Counted from the stretch's first letter, positions 45,910 to 55,482 are shown. The stretch: 64,000 bases of DNA from Bacillota bacterium (GCA_023441055.1 JAEZQY010000047.1:186001-250000); one strand, 5' to 3'. Notes: generated by a model from the letters alone, not told the origin. Numbers and translations are program-made.

Positions 45910-46871
45910 TACTCTTCTCCTTCTTGTACGTAAATCAACGCTAATTTGTTGCTGAGCGCTTGTAAGTCTTCCGGGATCGGCGCATGGAAGGTCATCCGTA
46001 CCCGCTGCATCGGATGGGTAAAGCTAAGCTCCTCCGCATGCAAGGCATGACGGTTAATAAGCGCGTCCAAACGAAGGGCATCAGATCGGTCCTCTGCCGG
46101 ATCTAGGCCATACATGGCATCGCCGATTAACGGATGGCCGATATGCTTCATGTGCACACGAATCTGATGCGTTCTGCCGGTCTCCAGTCGAATTCGCTGC
46201 ACGGATGCTTCATTGCCGAATACTTGTATTGTCTCATAATGCGTAGTCGAAGCATAGCCATCCTCACGAACGATGCGAATATGCGGATTGTCGTCAGACC
46301 GATCAATCGGGGCGTGAATCGTGCCGGAGGGAGGCTGTGGAAGGTCATGCACATAAGCCAGATAAGTCTTGTCTACTTCGTTACGCTGCATCTGTTCAGA
46401 CACATGCTGATGAACATAAGCATTCTTGGCAATCGCGATTATACCTGAGGTATCCTGATCCAGACGATGGATCGGCCGGAACCGGTACGATTCCCCCTTA
46501 TCCTGCCAATAATGGACAACACCATTAGCCAACGTGCCTGTATAATGTCCATGCGTGGGATGGACGATCAAGCCAGAGGGCTTGTTCACGACGAGCAGAT
46601 CCGCATCCTCGTACACAATGGCGAAGGGTATGGGCTCAGGCAGAATATCCTCAGACCGTTCGACCGGCATTCTCAGCGCCACATGGTCGTGAGCATGGAC
46701 AATCGCATTCGTGTATACCCGATTCCCATTCACTTCGATGCCGCGCTCAGTCTGCTTAAGCTTAGACAACAGCGATCGGGATACCTTCATTCGCTCCCTC
46801 AATATCTTAATCAGCGGTAGGCCATCATCCTTCTCGTTAACAAGATGAACAATCGGCGGCAAGTAATCCAC
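45909..46871 (-). CDS. RluA family 23S/tRNA pseudouridine synthase
   Basis: A 320-residue enzyme that isomerises uridine to pseudouridine in RNA. An S4-like N-terminal domain (about 15-75) precedes the catalytic domain, with HRLDQDTSGI (catalytic Asp138), ETGRTHQIRVHM and HPLIGDAMYG. The GTG at 46871 is preceded by GGAGGG about 11 nt upstream. The exact RNA target (RluD-like or other) cannot be told. Confidence 0.9.
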   Translation of the reverse strand: MDYLPPIVHLVNEKDDGLPLIKILRERMKVSRSLLSKLKQTERGIEVNGNRVYTNAIVHAHDHVALRMPVERSEDILPEPIPFAIVYEDADLLVVNKPSGLIVHPTHGHYTGTLANGVVHYWQDKGESYRFRPIHRLDQDTSGIIAIAKNAYVHQHVSEQMQRNEVDKTYLAYVHDLPQPPSGTIHAPIDRSDDNPHIRIVREDGYASTTHYETIQVFGNEASVQRIRLETGRTHQIRVHMKHIGHPLIGDAMYGLDPAEDRSDALRLDALINRHALHAEELSFTHPMQRVRMTFHAPIPEDLQALSNKLALIYVQEGEE

Positions 46872-46877
46872 GCTCGG

Positions 46878-47450
46878 TTACCCTCCATTCCGGAACACAT
46901 CAGCGCTGCGCACATAATCCGTATCCGCGACTCCCGCTCGCGCATTCGCCAGGCGAGCAGCCGCGAAGAAGAAGTCGGACAAGCGGTTTAGATAACTACG
47001 AACCTCCGCATTCAATTCCTCCGTACGGGCCATCGTTACCACGAGTCGCTCCGCTCTTCTGCAGACCGTTCGACAGATATGCAGCTGCGCGGATAACGGT
47101 GTGCCGCCAGGGAGGATGAAGCGCTGAATTTCCGGTGTCTCCGCTCCCATACGATCTATCGCTTGTTCCAACCGGACGATTAGCTCAGACGTTACCTTAT
47201 AGCTCCTGTCCTGCTTGCTCACGAAGGCTAGATCCGATCCACAGTCGAATAGTTCATGTTGAATTTCGAGCAACAGGTCCGCTAGATCCGCCAGCCGCTG
47301 ATCTGAACCTATTAAACTTAGCGCCGCGCCAACATAACAATTAAGCTCGTCAATCGTGCCATAGGTTTCTACTCGTATATCATCCTTGGGCACTCTGCCG
47401 CCGATGACGCTGGTCATACCCGCGTCACCGGTTCTTGTATAGATCTTCAT
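46878..47450 (-). CDS. PduO-type cob(I)yrinic acid a,c-diamide adenosyltransferase
   Basis: A 190-residue ATP:cobalamin adenosyltransferase of the PduO type, a five-helix bundle. MKIYTRTGDAGMTSVIGG is the N-terminal ATP-binding motif, and VETYGTIDELN and RRAERLVV are further family signatures. It makes adenosylcobalamin from ATP and cob(I)alamin. AGGAGG precedes the ATG. First gene of an operon running to 42461. Confidence 0.93.
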   Translation of the reverse strand: MKIYTRTGDAGMTSVIGGRVPKDDIRVETYGTIDELNCYVGAALSLIGSDQRLADLADLLLEIQHELFDCGSDLAFVSKQDRSYKVTSELIVRLEQAIDRMGAETPEIQRFILPGGTPLSAQLHICRTVCRRAERLVVTMARTEELNAEVRSYLNRLSDFFFAAARLANARAGVADTDYVRSADVFRNGG

Positions 47451-47472
47451 TCGAAAACTCCTCCTATCGATA

Positions 47473-47505
47473 CAAATCCCCGCTAGCTTATAGCTGACGG
47501 GGATT
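47473..47505 (-). terminator. Hairpin between the Spo0E-like gene and pduO
   Basis: Outer arms 47473-47481 and 47497-47505 are perfect 9-bp complements, with an inner AGCT/AGCT stem. It lies directly after the Spo0E-like stop. There is no T run, and the pduO ribosome site follows closely, so it may limit read-through only partly. Confidence 0.5.
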
Positions 47506-47513
47506 TGACGGTT

Positions 47514-47738
47514 TTACTTGGATTTAAGATTATTCATGAATGCGATGTATTGATTAATCTTCTCGTCCATTAACATGCTGAGCTGGATAACAGTCTCTGA
47601 AGTGAATGATTGCTCCGACCGAGCGACATCTTCCATCCGGCCTCTTAATTGCCGAATCTCTTCCTCGAGAAGCGCTTTGTTCCTATCCACCTGATTCATC
47701 TTACGGGGGCGATAAGCAGGTACGTGAAGAACCGTCAA
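47514..47738 (-). CDS. Spo0E-family aspartyl-phosphate phosphatase
   Basis: A small protein of about 74 residues with the helical-hairpin pattern of Spo0E-like phosphatases, including SFTSETVIQLSMLMDEKINQY, split here as SFTSETVIQLS and MLMDEKINQY; it contains the SxxxD catalytic motif. Such proteins dephosphorylate Spo0A~P and delay sporulation. The TTG at 47738 follows GGGAGGG by 7 nt; the ATG two codons earlier is too close. This supports a spore-forming host. Confidence 0.8.
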   Translation of the reverse strand: MTVLHVPAYRPRKMNQVDRNKALLEEEIRQLRGRMEDVARSEQSFTSETVIQLSMLMDEKINQYIAFMNNLKSK

Positions 47739-47816
47739 TGCCATTCCCTCCCATTCTCTCATTTCGATTCACCTTGTCCAATTATAGCAGAAAATAGGAG
47801 GAATGGGAAGATTAGA

Positions 47817-49028
47817 TTAACCTCTATTCAATTTGTTGACAAAATCACCGATGCGCTCCAATGCTTCATTCAATTGTGAGATTGAGGTTGCATAGGAACA
47901 CCGTATGAAGCCTTCCCCGCCTAGTCCGAATACATGACCAGGAACCGCTGCAACCTTGGCTTCGCTTAGCAGACGTTCAGCAAATTGGTCAGAACTAAGC
48001 CCAGTGGATTGTATCGATGGAAAGGCATAGAATGCCCCCTCCGGTTCATGACAGGATAGTCCGATCTGCTGGAAGCCCTTCACGATTAACCTGCGGCGCT
48101 GATTATAGGACTCTACCATCCTATCCTTCTCGCCCAATCCATTGCGAAGCGCCTCGAGCGCCGCGATCTGTCCCATAACAGGGGCACACATAACGGTATA
48201 TTGATGGATCTTCAGCATCGCTGCAATCAGCTCAGGATGTCCACACACATATCCCATCCGCCAGCCCGTCATTGCGAATGATTTGGAGAACCCGCTAACC
48301 AGCAAGGTGCGATCATACATACCCGGCATATGAGCGAAGCTGACATGCTTGACACCGTAAGTCAGCTCTGCATAAATTTCATCAGAGATGACAATAAGGT
48401 CATGCTCCTCGACCAGCTTGGCGATCGGAAGCCAATCCTCATAGCTCATAATGCCGCCTGTCGGATTACTCGGATAGCACAGGATCAGGATCTTCGATTT
48501 TGGCGTAATCGCAGCGCGAAGGGATTCAGCCGTCAGCTTGAACTTATCCTTGGCGAATGTCTCAATGCCAACAGCCTTGCCACCTGTAATGGAGGCAATC
48601 GGTGCATAGGAGATGTACGAGGGCTCGGGAATCAGCACTTCATCGCCTGGCGAGATCAATGCCCGAAGCGCCAGATCGATCCCTTCGCTGCCGCCGATCG
48701 TCACAATCATCTGATCGCGCGGGTCGTAGCTAACCTTGAAGCTGGTATCCAGATACTCGGAGATTGCCTCTCGGAGCTCCAGCAATCCCGCATTCGGCGT
48801 ATAGGTCGTCTTCCCTTGCTCCAGCGCATATACGGCAGCCTCGCGCATATGCCAGGGCGTTACGAAGTCAGGCTCACCCACGCCGAGCGAGATGACATCC
48901 TTGCTTCCCTGTACGAGATCGAAGAATCGACGAATGCCGGAAGGCGGAATGTCCCTGACGAGCGGAGTTAAGTAGTCAGACATCGAACGGCGTTGGCCTT
49001 GAATAACAATTTCCTCAGATTTAATCAT
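47817..49028 (-). CDS. Class I/II PLP-dependent aminotransferase (YugH-like)
   Basis: A 403-residue fold type I aminotransferase. SGFSKSFAMTGWRMGY holds the PLP lysine, and GVGEPDFVTPWHM and NPTGG are further family motifs. It resembles B. subtilis YugH/PatA. The substrate is not certain, probably aspartate or an aromatic amino acid. It lies 16 bp after an Lrp/AsnC regulator gene, the same pairing as yugG-yugH. Confidence 0.88.
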   Translation of the reverse strand: MIKSEEIVIQGQRRSMSDYLTPLVRDIPPSGIRRFFDLVQGSKDVISLGVGEPDFVTPWHMREAAVYALEQGKTTYTPNAGLLELREAISEYLDTSFKVSYDPRDQMIVTIGGSEGIDLALRALISPGDEVLIPEPSYISYAPIASITGGKAVGIETFAKDKFKLTAESLRAAITPKSKILILCYPSNPTGGIMSYEDWLPIAKLVEEHDLIVISDEIYAELTYGVKHVSFAHMPGMYDRTLLVSGFSKSFAMTGWRMGYVCGHPELIAAMLKIHQYTVMCAPVMGQIAALEALRNGLGEKDRMVESYNQRRRLIVKGFQQIGLSCHEPEGAFYAFPSIQSTGLSSDQFAERLLSEAKVAAVPGHVFGLGGEGFIRCSYATSISQLNEALERIGDFVNKLNRG

Positions 49029-49044
49029 CGTTCACCAGCATCCT

Positions 49045-49536
49045 TTACGGTGAAATGAGCATACGGTGATCACCTTCATGATCCTCGAAGATCACACCAT
49101 CCTGCTTGTACTTCTTCAATATGAAGTGCGTCTTAGTATTCAATACGGACTCGATCGTCGATAGACGGGAAGAGACGAATGAGGCTACCTCTCTCAGCGA
49201 ATGACCCTCGATCTCAACGAGCAGATCATAGCCGCCGCTCATCAAGTAGACGGAGACTACCTCAGGGAACAGGTAGATGCGTTCCGCGATCGCATCGAAT
49301 CCGCGTCCGCGCTCAGGTGTAATCTGCACCTCGATCAGAGCGGTTACCTTTTCTTGATCGATCTTGCTTCCGTTCACGATTGTCGCATACTTCAATATAA
49401 TATGATCCTTCTCCATCTCAGTGATCGCCTGCTTTACAGACGTCTCCGACTCTCCGAGCAGTGTTGCGATCAGCGCCGCGTCGCGTCGCGCGTCCTCCTT
49501 CAGGAGTTCCAATACTTTCTGCTTTAATTCTGACAT
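49045..49536 (-). CDS. Lrp/AsnC family regulator (YugG-like)
   Basis: A 163-residue regulator with an N-terminal winged helix (about 1-60, ALIATLLGESETSVKQAI) and a C-terminal ligand-binding RAM domain (about 65-145, MSGGYDLLVEIEG). The ATG at 49536 has GAGGGAG about 6 nt upstream; the frame extends to 49557 but without a site. It probably senses an amino acid and controls the adjoining aminotransferase gene. Confidence 0.87.
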   Translation of the reverse strand: MSELKQKVLELLKEDARRDAALIATLLGESETSVKQAITEMEKDHIILKYATIVNGSKIDQEKVTALIEVQITPERGRGFDAIAERIYLFPEVVSVYLMSGGYDLLVEIEGHSLREVASFVSSRLSTIESVLNTKTHFILKKYKQDGVIFEDHEGDHRMLISP

Positions 49537-49655
49537 GCCTGGCTCCCTCATTTCCATTCGTGTTCAATGAATTCCGAATTGTTTAATCCTCATCATACAC
49601 CTGAACGGCCTATCCTGCCAACATAATTCCTCGAAAATAGAGCGTATATGCCACC

Positions 49656-50573
49656 TTAAAATAGTCCCATACTCAGATATCGCTCGCCGGTATCAGGCGC
49701 GATACATAGAACACGCTTACCGGGTCCAATACGCTTCGCTTCCTGGATAGCGGTCCAGACTGAGGCACCCGAAGAAGGGCCGACCAGTATCCCTTCCAGT
49801 CTGGCCATATCCCTCATCGTACGCAGCGCATCCTCGTCTGCAACCCGAACGATCTCATCATAAATGCTCGTATTGAGCACCGCGGGTACGAAGCCGGGAC
49901 TCGTGCCCACGAGCTGATGCGGTCCCGGTCTGCCCCCGCTAAGCACAGGTGAGCCAGCGGGCTCCACGACCACAATACGCAGATCGGGCAGCGCCTCCTT
50001 CAACGTCTCCCCAGTGCCGGTAATCGTACCGCCCGTACCTGCTGTAGCGACGAACACGTCCAATCGACCCTCCGTCTGCTCCAGGATTTCCGGCGCCGTA
50101 GTCCGTCTATGGATGTCTGGATTAGCTCGATTCTCGAATTGCTGAGGGATGAAGGCATGCTCGAACTGTTCCTTCAGCTCGAGCGCCTTACGGATGGCAC
50201 CAGGCATCCGCTGGGCCGCCGGTGTGAGCACAACCTCCGCGCCATACGCCCTGAGCAGATTGATTCTCTCCTTGGACATATTATCCGGCATTACCAGAAT
50301 TGCGCGGTAACCTTTGGCGGCAGCGGCCATCGCGATGCCGATACCGGTATTGCCGCTGGTCGGCTCGATAATGACCGCATGCTCAGGGAGCAGGCCTGCT
50401 CGCGCAGCCTCATCTATCATGTTACTGGCCGCTCGGTCCTTCACGCTGCGGCTCGGATTCATGTATTCAAGCTTAACAACAACTTCGGCTGAATCCGCTT
50501 CGACTAAGCGGTTGATTCTGACAGCTGGCGTATCCCCGATGAGATCCGTTATTCGTTGCACAACTCTAGGCAT
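49656..50573 (-). CDS. Cysteine synthase (O-acetylserine sulfhydrylase) family
   Basis: A 305-residue fold type II PLP enzyme. SVKDRAA holds the PLP Lys45, TSGNTGIG binds the substrate carboxylate, and GTGGTITG binds the PLP phosphate. Residues 39-44 read NPSRSV where CysK usually has a PGGSV, which suggests a CysM-like or specialised member. The ATG at 50573 was preferred to a GTG at 50591, which precedes the GAGGAG site. Confidence 0.9.
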   Translation of the reverse strand: MPRVVQRITDLIGDTPAVRINRLVEADSAEVVVKLEYMNPSRSVKDRAASNMIDEAARAGLLPEHAVIIEPTSGNTGIGIAMAAAAKGYRAILVMPDNMSKERINLLRAYGAEVVLTPAAQRMPGAIRKALELKEQFEHAFIPQQFENRANPDIHRRTTAPEILEQTEGRLDVFVATAGTGGTITGTGETLKEALPDLRIVVVEPAGSPVLSGGRPGPHQLVGTSPGFVPAVLNTSIYDEIVRVADEDALRTMRDMARLEGILVGPSSGASVWTAIQEAKRIGPGKRVLCIAPDTGERYLSMGLF

Positions 50574-50642
50574 ACACGTACCGCTCCTCACTTACGTAAT
50601 GCCATAATTCTTACCTTTCATGGCTGCTTTGTCAACCTTCCG

Positions 50643-51857
50643 TCACCCTTCCTTCCGGTAGTCGAGCCTGCTTCGAATGACCGTTCGCATGAACCACCAG
50701 GCCAGCAGCGGCGAGCTTCCGACTACGAGCAGCAGCATATTCATCACGGTCACTGTTTCACGCCAGGACACCACAATAATGAAGGCGACGGTCCCACATA
50801 TACGCCCCGTATTCAGCCCTAGCTCTCGCGTGATGACATGCTCAACACGATGTCTAGCGCTCTCCTCGTCCTGTCCGATTAGATCGAACACGGAGGAGGT
50901 TATCGGGATTATATAGAGCGGGAAAGCGGCACCTGCCACTATGCCGAATATGAGCAGGGTGAAGTAATTGACCTGCCAGAAGAAGGGCAGGATCGCCGCT
51001 ATCATAAACACAGCCCCTGCCAGCATCAGCCTGCTCCTCACCCTCGGCTTCATTAGTCGGCCAATCCACCAATAGCTAATCAGTGACACAATGGAAGAAA
51101 TCAGCGAGAAGGTCCCGATCTTGGATTCACTCTTCGTCGCTACGAAGATCAGCACACTGATGATGAAGGCGAATACCCCCTCGCGCACGCCTTGCGCTGC
51201 CAGTCCTGCGAATGCCTTGCGCCACATCGATCCCGGCTGCCTCAGCGTCTTGACGCTGTAGGACCAGTCATAACGATCATCCGCTTGCCGCTTCTTCAGG
51301 AAGAAGCTGAAGATCGCGGCCATGATGAACACAGCAAGCGATATCGAGAACACCAATCGATATCCCTCACTGCCTCCGGAGGCTCTGGCGATGAGCAGGC
51401 CCGATATCCACGGGCCGATCATATTACAGACAGAGCCGATAAGCCCAGACCACCCGTTGAACCGATCCCGATCGTCCGGGCCGGTGATCTCGAAGTACAC
51501 CACATTGAAAGCGAGCCAAAAGAAACCGAAGGCCATGCCCTGAAGCGCGCCTAGCGCAATAACATAATCGACCGCCTGCTTACCGAGCAGCAGCACAGCT
51601 AGATAGAAGCCGCCAGATGCCGCCACACCGAGCCGCAGGCTGTTCATTTTATTACGTTCCTTCACCCACTTGCCTGCCAGGTAGAAGGTGAGTACATTCA
51701 TGATTTGGCCTGCTAACGCAAACCAGCCAATCAGCGCGTAATCCTGCTTCGCTCTCCACAGAAATACATTAACGAAGGTGCCGGAGAGCGCGCAGGCCGC
51801 GGCGAATAATCCGTGAACAACGAGCAGCAGAACGGCTTGCCTAGATAATACCTTCAT
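50643..51857 (-). CDS. MFS transporter
   Basis: A 404-residue membrane protein with about twelve helices in two halves separated by a basic, aromatic loop (about 195-215). It has no drug- or sugar-specific motif I can name. It resembles Bacillales MFS proteins of the YqgE type. The ATG follows GAGGAGC. Single gene; substrate unknown. Confidence 0.82.
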   Translation of the reverse strand: MKVLSRQAVLLLVVHGLFAAACALSGTFVNVFLWRAKQDYALIGWFALAGQIMNVLTFYLAGKWVKERNKMNSLRLGVAASGGFYLAVLLLGKQAVDYVIALGALQGMAFGFFWLAFNVVYFEITGPDDRDRFNGWSGLIGSVCNMIGPWISGLLIARASGGSEGYRLVFSISLAVFIMAAIFSFFLKKRQADDRYDWSYSVKTLRQPGSMWRKAFAGLAAQGVREGVFAFIISVLIFVATKSESKIGTFSLISSIVSLISYWWIGRLMKPRVRSRLMLAGAVFMIAAILPFFWQVNYFTLLIFGIVAGAAFPLYIIPITSSVFDLIGQDEESARHRVEHVITRELGLNTGRICGTVAFIIVVSWRETVTVMNMLLLVVGSSPLLAWWFMRTVIRSRLDYRKEG

Positions 51858-51929
51858 ATCGCGCTCCTCTACAGGTTCATCGATCTATCTCCTGTAGTTT
51901 TGCCTTCTGCGCGGCAATTGTGAGCATAC

Positions 51930-51962
51930 AAAAAATGCCACCCTCAGCTTGCGAAGGCGGCA
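51930..51962 (-). terminator. Terminator after mutS2-DUF350-small peptide operon
   Basis: On the minus strand the arms 51956-51962 and 51936-51942 pair over 7 bp (one G-U), followed by six Ts. It lies 14 bp after the stop of the 27-residue peptide gene, which supports that gene being the operon's last. Confidence 0.8.
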
Positions 51963-51976
51963 GTCCAGAATATACA

Positions 51977-52060
51977 TTACCCATACACGATCATATAATA
52001 GATCCCTGCGATGATGAACAGACAAGCGATCACCAGCAGCGTTCCCCACAGATACTTCAT
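51977..52060 (-). CDS. 27-residue single-helix membrane peptide, coupled to DUF350 gene
   Basis: A short frame encodes 27 residues, starting MKYLWGTLLVIACLF and consisting almost wholly of one hydrophobic helix. Its ATG overlaps the DUF350 stop as ATGA, and GGAG lies about 10 nt upstream. A terminator follows its stop closely. The coupling and the placement inside the operon suggest a small partner of the DUF350 membrane protein. No family recognised. Confidence 0.65.
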   Translation of the reverse strand: MKYLWGTLLVIACLFIIAGIYYMIVYG

Positions 52061-52476
52061 TGCACACTCGCTCCAATTACGTATGATAAGGATATCGAAA
52101 TAATCATCGACAACAATCCAATCGCGCGATTATCCTTGGCGATCTCTTGATCAACCTTCAGATTCGGGGTGAGGAATTCGAAAATAAAGTAAGCAACAAG
52201 CAGCAGAACAAAGCCGTAGGAGGCCCAGATCAAGGCGTGATACACCGAATCTGAGGTCTGGATCGCGAATCGGAATATGTTCCCGATCCCGAAGATCTTG
52301 CCTCCGGTGGCCATAGCAACAGATACATTCCCCTTCTTGATTTCCTTCCAGTCGCTGTACTTGGTCACAAATTCGAAGATCGCGAGGAAGAGGACCAGCG
52401 CCATAATGGTGACAGTAAAGAAGGCCAAGGTTTCCACATAGGGATTCTGCAGCAAGCTGTCCATCTCATCTCTCAT
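52057..52476 (-). CDS. DUF350 membrane protein
   Basis: A 139-residue protein with four membrane helices in two related halves (about 15-40 and 46-70; 80-100 and 115-135), as in the DUF350/YjfL family. Motifs GNVSVAMATGGKIFGIGNI and KDNRAIGLLSMIIS are the two matching repeats. Function unknown. The ATG at 52476 follows GAGGTG by about 6 nt. It lies 26 bp downstream of mutS2, followed by the coupled 27-residue peptide. Confidence 0.82.
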   Translation of the reverse strand: MRDEMDSLLQNPYVETLAFFTVTIMALVLFLAIFEFVTKYSDWKEIKKGNVSVAMATGGKIFGIGNIFRFAIQTSDSVYHALIWASYGFVLLLVAYFIFEFLTPNLKVDQEIAKDNRAIGLLSMIISISLSYVIGASVQ

Positions 52477-52511
52477 ATGCTTCACCTCATCTCATTGATC
52501 GCTATATCCTA

Positions 52512-54884
52512 CTAATTCAACTCAACAACCGTAACTCCTGCTCCGCCTTCGCCGTAGTTGCCCAATCGATAGCTCTTCACATGCTTATGCTTGCGCAGAA
52601 ATTCCTGAATTCCCGTGCGGAGCACACCCGTCCCCTTGCCATGGATGATATATGCCTGACCTAGACCAGCGAGATATGTCTCATCGAGGAAGCGATCAAC
52701 CTCGATATACGATTCCTCCAGCGTAGTCCCGCGCAGGTCAAGCTCCATGCGCAATTGATCGTCACGCGTACGCTGCAGCCCTGCGTGGGCAGACACGACG
52801 GGCGCAGTCTTCTTCGCCTTATGGACAGTCTCTCGCTTCACCAATTCCAGATCAGCTAGTGACAGCTTCATCTTCATGATGCCGAGCTGAACGGTAGCCT
52901 CGCCTTGTCCCACTTCGACAACGAACCCCTTCTGCCGCAGACTGTGCACATGGACTTCATCACCCGCGCTCAGCTTGGATGCCTGCTTAGCGCCGCTCGC
53001 GGCTGGTGTTCGCGCTGACAGCTTGGGCGCTGCTTCCTCCAGCTTCTTCTTCGCCTCAATCAGCTTATGCTCCTTGAGCGAGCTGGCTTCCTCCATCGCC
53101 ATTCTCCGCAGATCGGCGATAATCGCCTCCGCTTCCTGGCGTGCTTTAGCAACTGCGCGCGCAGCCTCTTGCTCAGCCGTTTGCAGCAGCTCACCCTTAC
53201 GCCGCTCGAATTCGGCCCGCTCGGATTCGAGCTTGCGTCTGACCTCCTCCAGCTCAAGACGCAGTAGCTCGGCAGTATGACGCTCGGATTCAGCGCCCAG
53301 CCGATTCTCCTCCAAGGAGGCGATCATCGTCTCGACACGCTTGTCATCCTCGCCGACCTGGCTAGAAGCATGGTCGATGATCGCCTGCGACAGACCGAGT
53401 CGCTTCGCGATGGCGAAGGCATTGCTCCGTCCTGGCACGCCAACGAGCAAGCGATAGGTCGGGCTTAACGTCTGCACATCAAACTCCATACTCGCATTGA
53501 TCATACCCTTGCGGTCGTAGGCATATGCCTTGAGCTCACTGTAGTGTGTTGTGGCGATCATGCGGCTGCCCATGCGATGAACATGATCCAGCATCGCAAT
53601 CGCCAGCGCTGAGCCCTCTGCTGGATCCGTCCCTGCCCCCAGTTCATCGAATAGCACCAGCGATTTGGGTGTCATATCGCTGAGAATCGAGATGATATTC
53701 GTCATGTGGGAGGAGAAGGTACTCAGATTCTGCTCGATGCTCTGCTCGTCGCCGATATCCGCGTACACGGCATCGAACACACAGAGCTGACTGCCTTCCT
53801 CAGCGGGGACGAACAACCCTGATGCGGCCATAAGCGAGAGCAGTCCAACCGTCTTCAGAGCAACCGTCTTCCCGCCTGTATTCGGTCCAGTTACAATGAT
53901 TGCGGTGTACGTATTCCCCAGCTCGAGATCCAATGGCACGACATCCCCCTTAAGCAGCGGATGCCTTCCCTTCCTGATCTTCAGATAGCCTCGATCGTTC
54001 ATCATCGGCCTGACTGCCTTCTGCGTATAGGCAAGACCAGCCTTGGCGAATATAAAGTCAAGCTGGGCGAGCAGATCAAGATTCGCGCCAATCTCCTCGG
54101 CATGCTCAGCCACTATTGCGGTAAGGCGCATCAGAATCTTCTCAATTTCTTGACGTTCGGCCAAGGCAAGCTCACGCAGCTTATTATTGAGTGCGACCAC
54201 AGCCTCTGGCTCGATGAACAGCGTAGCGCCTGAAGCGGATTGGTCATGCACAATGCCGCCGAAGCTGCCGCGGTATTCTTGCTTCACCGGGATGACGTAG
54301 CGATCATTACGCATCGTCACCAGGTTATCCTGCAGCATCTTCTGAATCGAGGAGCTGCGAATCATCTGGTCCAGCTTCTCCTTCACGCGCCCCTCGCCGC
54401 CCCGCCGTTCCTTACGAATACGGGCCAGATCAGCACTTGCGCTGTCCAATACTTCACCTTGTTCGTCGATACATGTCAGAATCGCTTCGTCAACTGACCG
54501 CAGCTCTGCAACCAGCTCAAATAGCGAGGCGAGCGTTGCTAACGGATGATCCACATGCAGAGCGGCCAGGAATCGCTTCAGACGGCGTCCGCCGCTGACG
54601 GTTGTCGCGATGTCAAGCAATTCCTCCGCATTCAGCATGCCGCCGATCACTGCCCGTCTGAGCGATGGCTCGACCTGACGAATGCCGCCAAACGGCGGTT
54701 GACCCTTCAACCTAATCACTTGTGCGGCTTCATCCGTCTCTAAGAGGCGCAGCTTAACCTCCTCGAAATCCTTGGACGGCAGCAGCTGCTCCGTCAACGC
54801 TTTACCCAGAGTTGTCGAGGCCTCGCCTGACAATTGCGTAATTATTTTATGATAATCAAGGGTATGCAGCACTTTCTTATTCAA
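52512..54884 (-). CDS. mutS2: Endonuclease MutS2
   Basis: A 790-residue MutS2. A helical clamp/core region (about 1-310) precedes the ATPase domain with Walker A GPNTGGKT and the Walker B-like LVLFDELGAGTDP. Coiled coil (about 515-640), KOW-like (about 650-695) and C-terminal Smr nuclease domain (about 715-790, LDLRG and HGKGTG) complete it. Like other MutS2 proteins it lacks the mismatch-recognition domain. It acts on branched DNA and on stalled, collided ribosomes. It starts with TTG at 54884 after GGGAGG. Confidence 0.95.
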   Translation of the reverse strand: MNKKVLHTLDYHKIITQLSGEASTTLGKALTEQLLPSKDFEEVKLRLLETDEAAQVIRLKGQPPFGGIRQVEPSLRRAVIGGMLNAEELLDIATTVSGGRRLKRFLAALHVDHPLATLASLFELVAELRSVDEAILTCIDEQGEVLDSASADLARIRKERRGGEGRVKEKLDQMIRSSSIQKMLQDNLVTMRNDRYVIPVKQEYRGSFGGIVHDQSASGATLFIEPEAVVALNNKLRELALAERQEIEKILMRLTAIVAEHAEEIGANLDLLAQLDFIFAKAGLAYTQKAVRPMMNDRGYLKIRKGRHPLLKGDVVPLDLELGNTYTAIIVTGPNTGGKTVALKTVGLLSLMAASGLFVPAEEGSQLCVFDAVYADIGDEQSIEQNLSTFSSHMTNIISILSDMTPKSLVLFDELGAGTDPAEGSALAIAMLDHVHRMGSRMIATTHYSELKAYAYDRKGMINASMEFDVQTLSPTYRLLVGVPGRSNAFAIAKRLGLSQAIIDHASSQVGEDDKRVETMIASLEENRLGAESERHTAELLRLELEEVRRKLESERAEFERRKGELLQTAEQEAARAVAKARQEAEAIIADLRRMAMEEASSLKEHKLIEAKKKLEEAAPKLSARTPAASGAKQASKLSAGDEVHVHSLRQKGFVVEVGQGEATVQLGIMKMKLSLADLELVKRETVHKAKKTAPVVSAHAGLQRTRDDQLRMELDLRGTTLEESYIEVDRFLDETYLAGLGQAYIIHGKGTGVLRTGIQEFLRKHKHVKSYRLGNYGEGGAGVTVVELN

Positions 54885-55085
54885 TAGGGTTATTCCTCCC
54901 GGCTTACACTATGCCATTATAGTACCACGTCCATCAGGCGAGCTTAAGCTCCAAGTTTCATTATAGCCAAAGGTGCCGGCAAAACCAATGTTGGGTGAGA
55001 GTGGCAGGGAAGAAACGGAGGGGCTGCGGAGATACTAGGCATACGCCGTTCATTCCAAGTGCAGATTAAGGGAGGTAAGAAGAAC

Positions 55086-55451
55086 ATGTCCATAATCCGT
55101 CATATTGTACGATTCATCGTTACGGCGCTCGTGATCATGGTCGTCGGCTACATCGTTCCGCAATTTGAAGTCGGCGGCTTCTGGAGCGCATTATTCCTAG
55201 CCGTTGTTATCGCCTTGCTCGGTTGGGTGGCGGAGGGTATATTCGGCAAGCGAATTACCCCATTCGGGCGCGGCATCGTCGGCTTCATTGCCAGCGCCGC
55301 AGTCATATGGATTGCCCAATTTATCGTCGGCGGCGTATCAGTTACGTTAATTGGTGCCATTCTCGCGGCATTAGTCATCGGTATTATCGACCTGTTCGTG
55401 CCGGTGAGCACCCCGTTCGATGCAGGCAAGCGAGAGAAAGCGAGCACGTAA
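55086..55451 (+). CDS. Phage holin-like small membrane protein (YvlD type)
   Basis: A 121-residue protein with four hydrophobic helices and a short basic tail. It matches the 'phage holin family 4' group common as chromosomal genes in Bacillales (compare YvlD). No phage genes are nearby. The ATG at 55086 follows GGGAGGT. Function unknown. Confidence 0.78.
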   Translation: MSIIRHIVRFIVTALVIMVVGYIVPQFEVGGFWSALFLAVVIALLGWVAEGIFGKRITPFGRGIVGFIASAAVIWIAQFIVGGVSVTLIGAILAALVIGIIDLFVPVSTPFDAGKREKAST

Positions 55452-55463
55452 TGTGCTCGCTTT
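55437..55463. terminator. Perfect bidirectional hairpin spanning the holin-like stop codon
   Basis: Arms 55437-55447 and 55453-55463 (AAAGCGAGCAC and its complement) form an 11-bp stem whose 5-nt loop holds most of the stop codon. It ends with TTT on both strands and lies between convergent genes. Confidence 0.75.
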
Positions 55464-55482
55464 ACCCCTATATGCTGGTCAC

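Noticed and set aside
45890..45910. AATAACTGCCTGCTTC resembles the island motif
   Set aside because: It lies in the start of the yusI-like gene, lacks the second arm, and is best explained by codons.
55086..55451. Holin-like gene as sign of a prophage
   Set aside because: No endolysin, capsid, integrase or other phage genes nearby; this family is common as a chromosomal gene.
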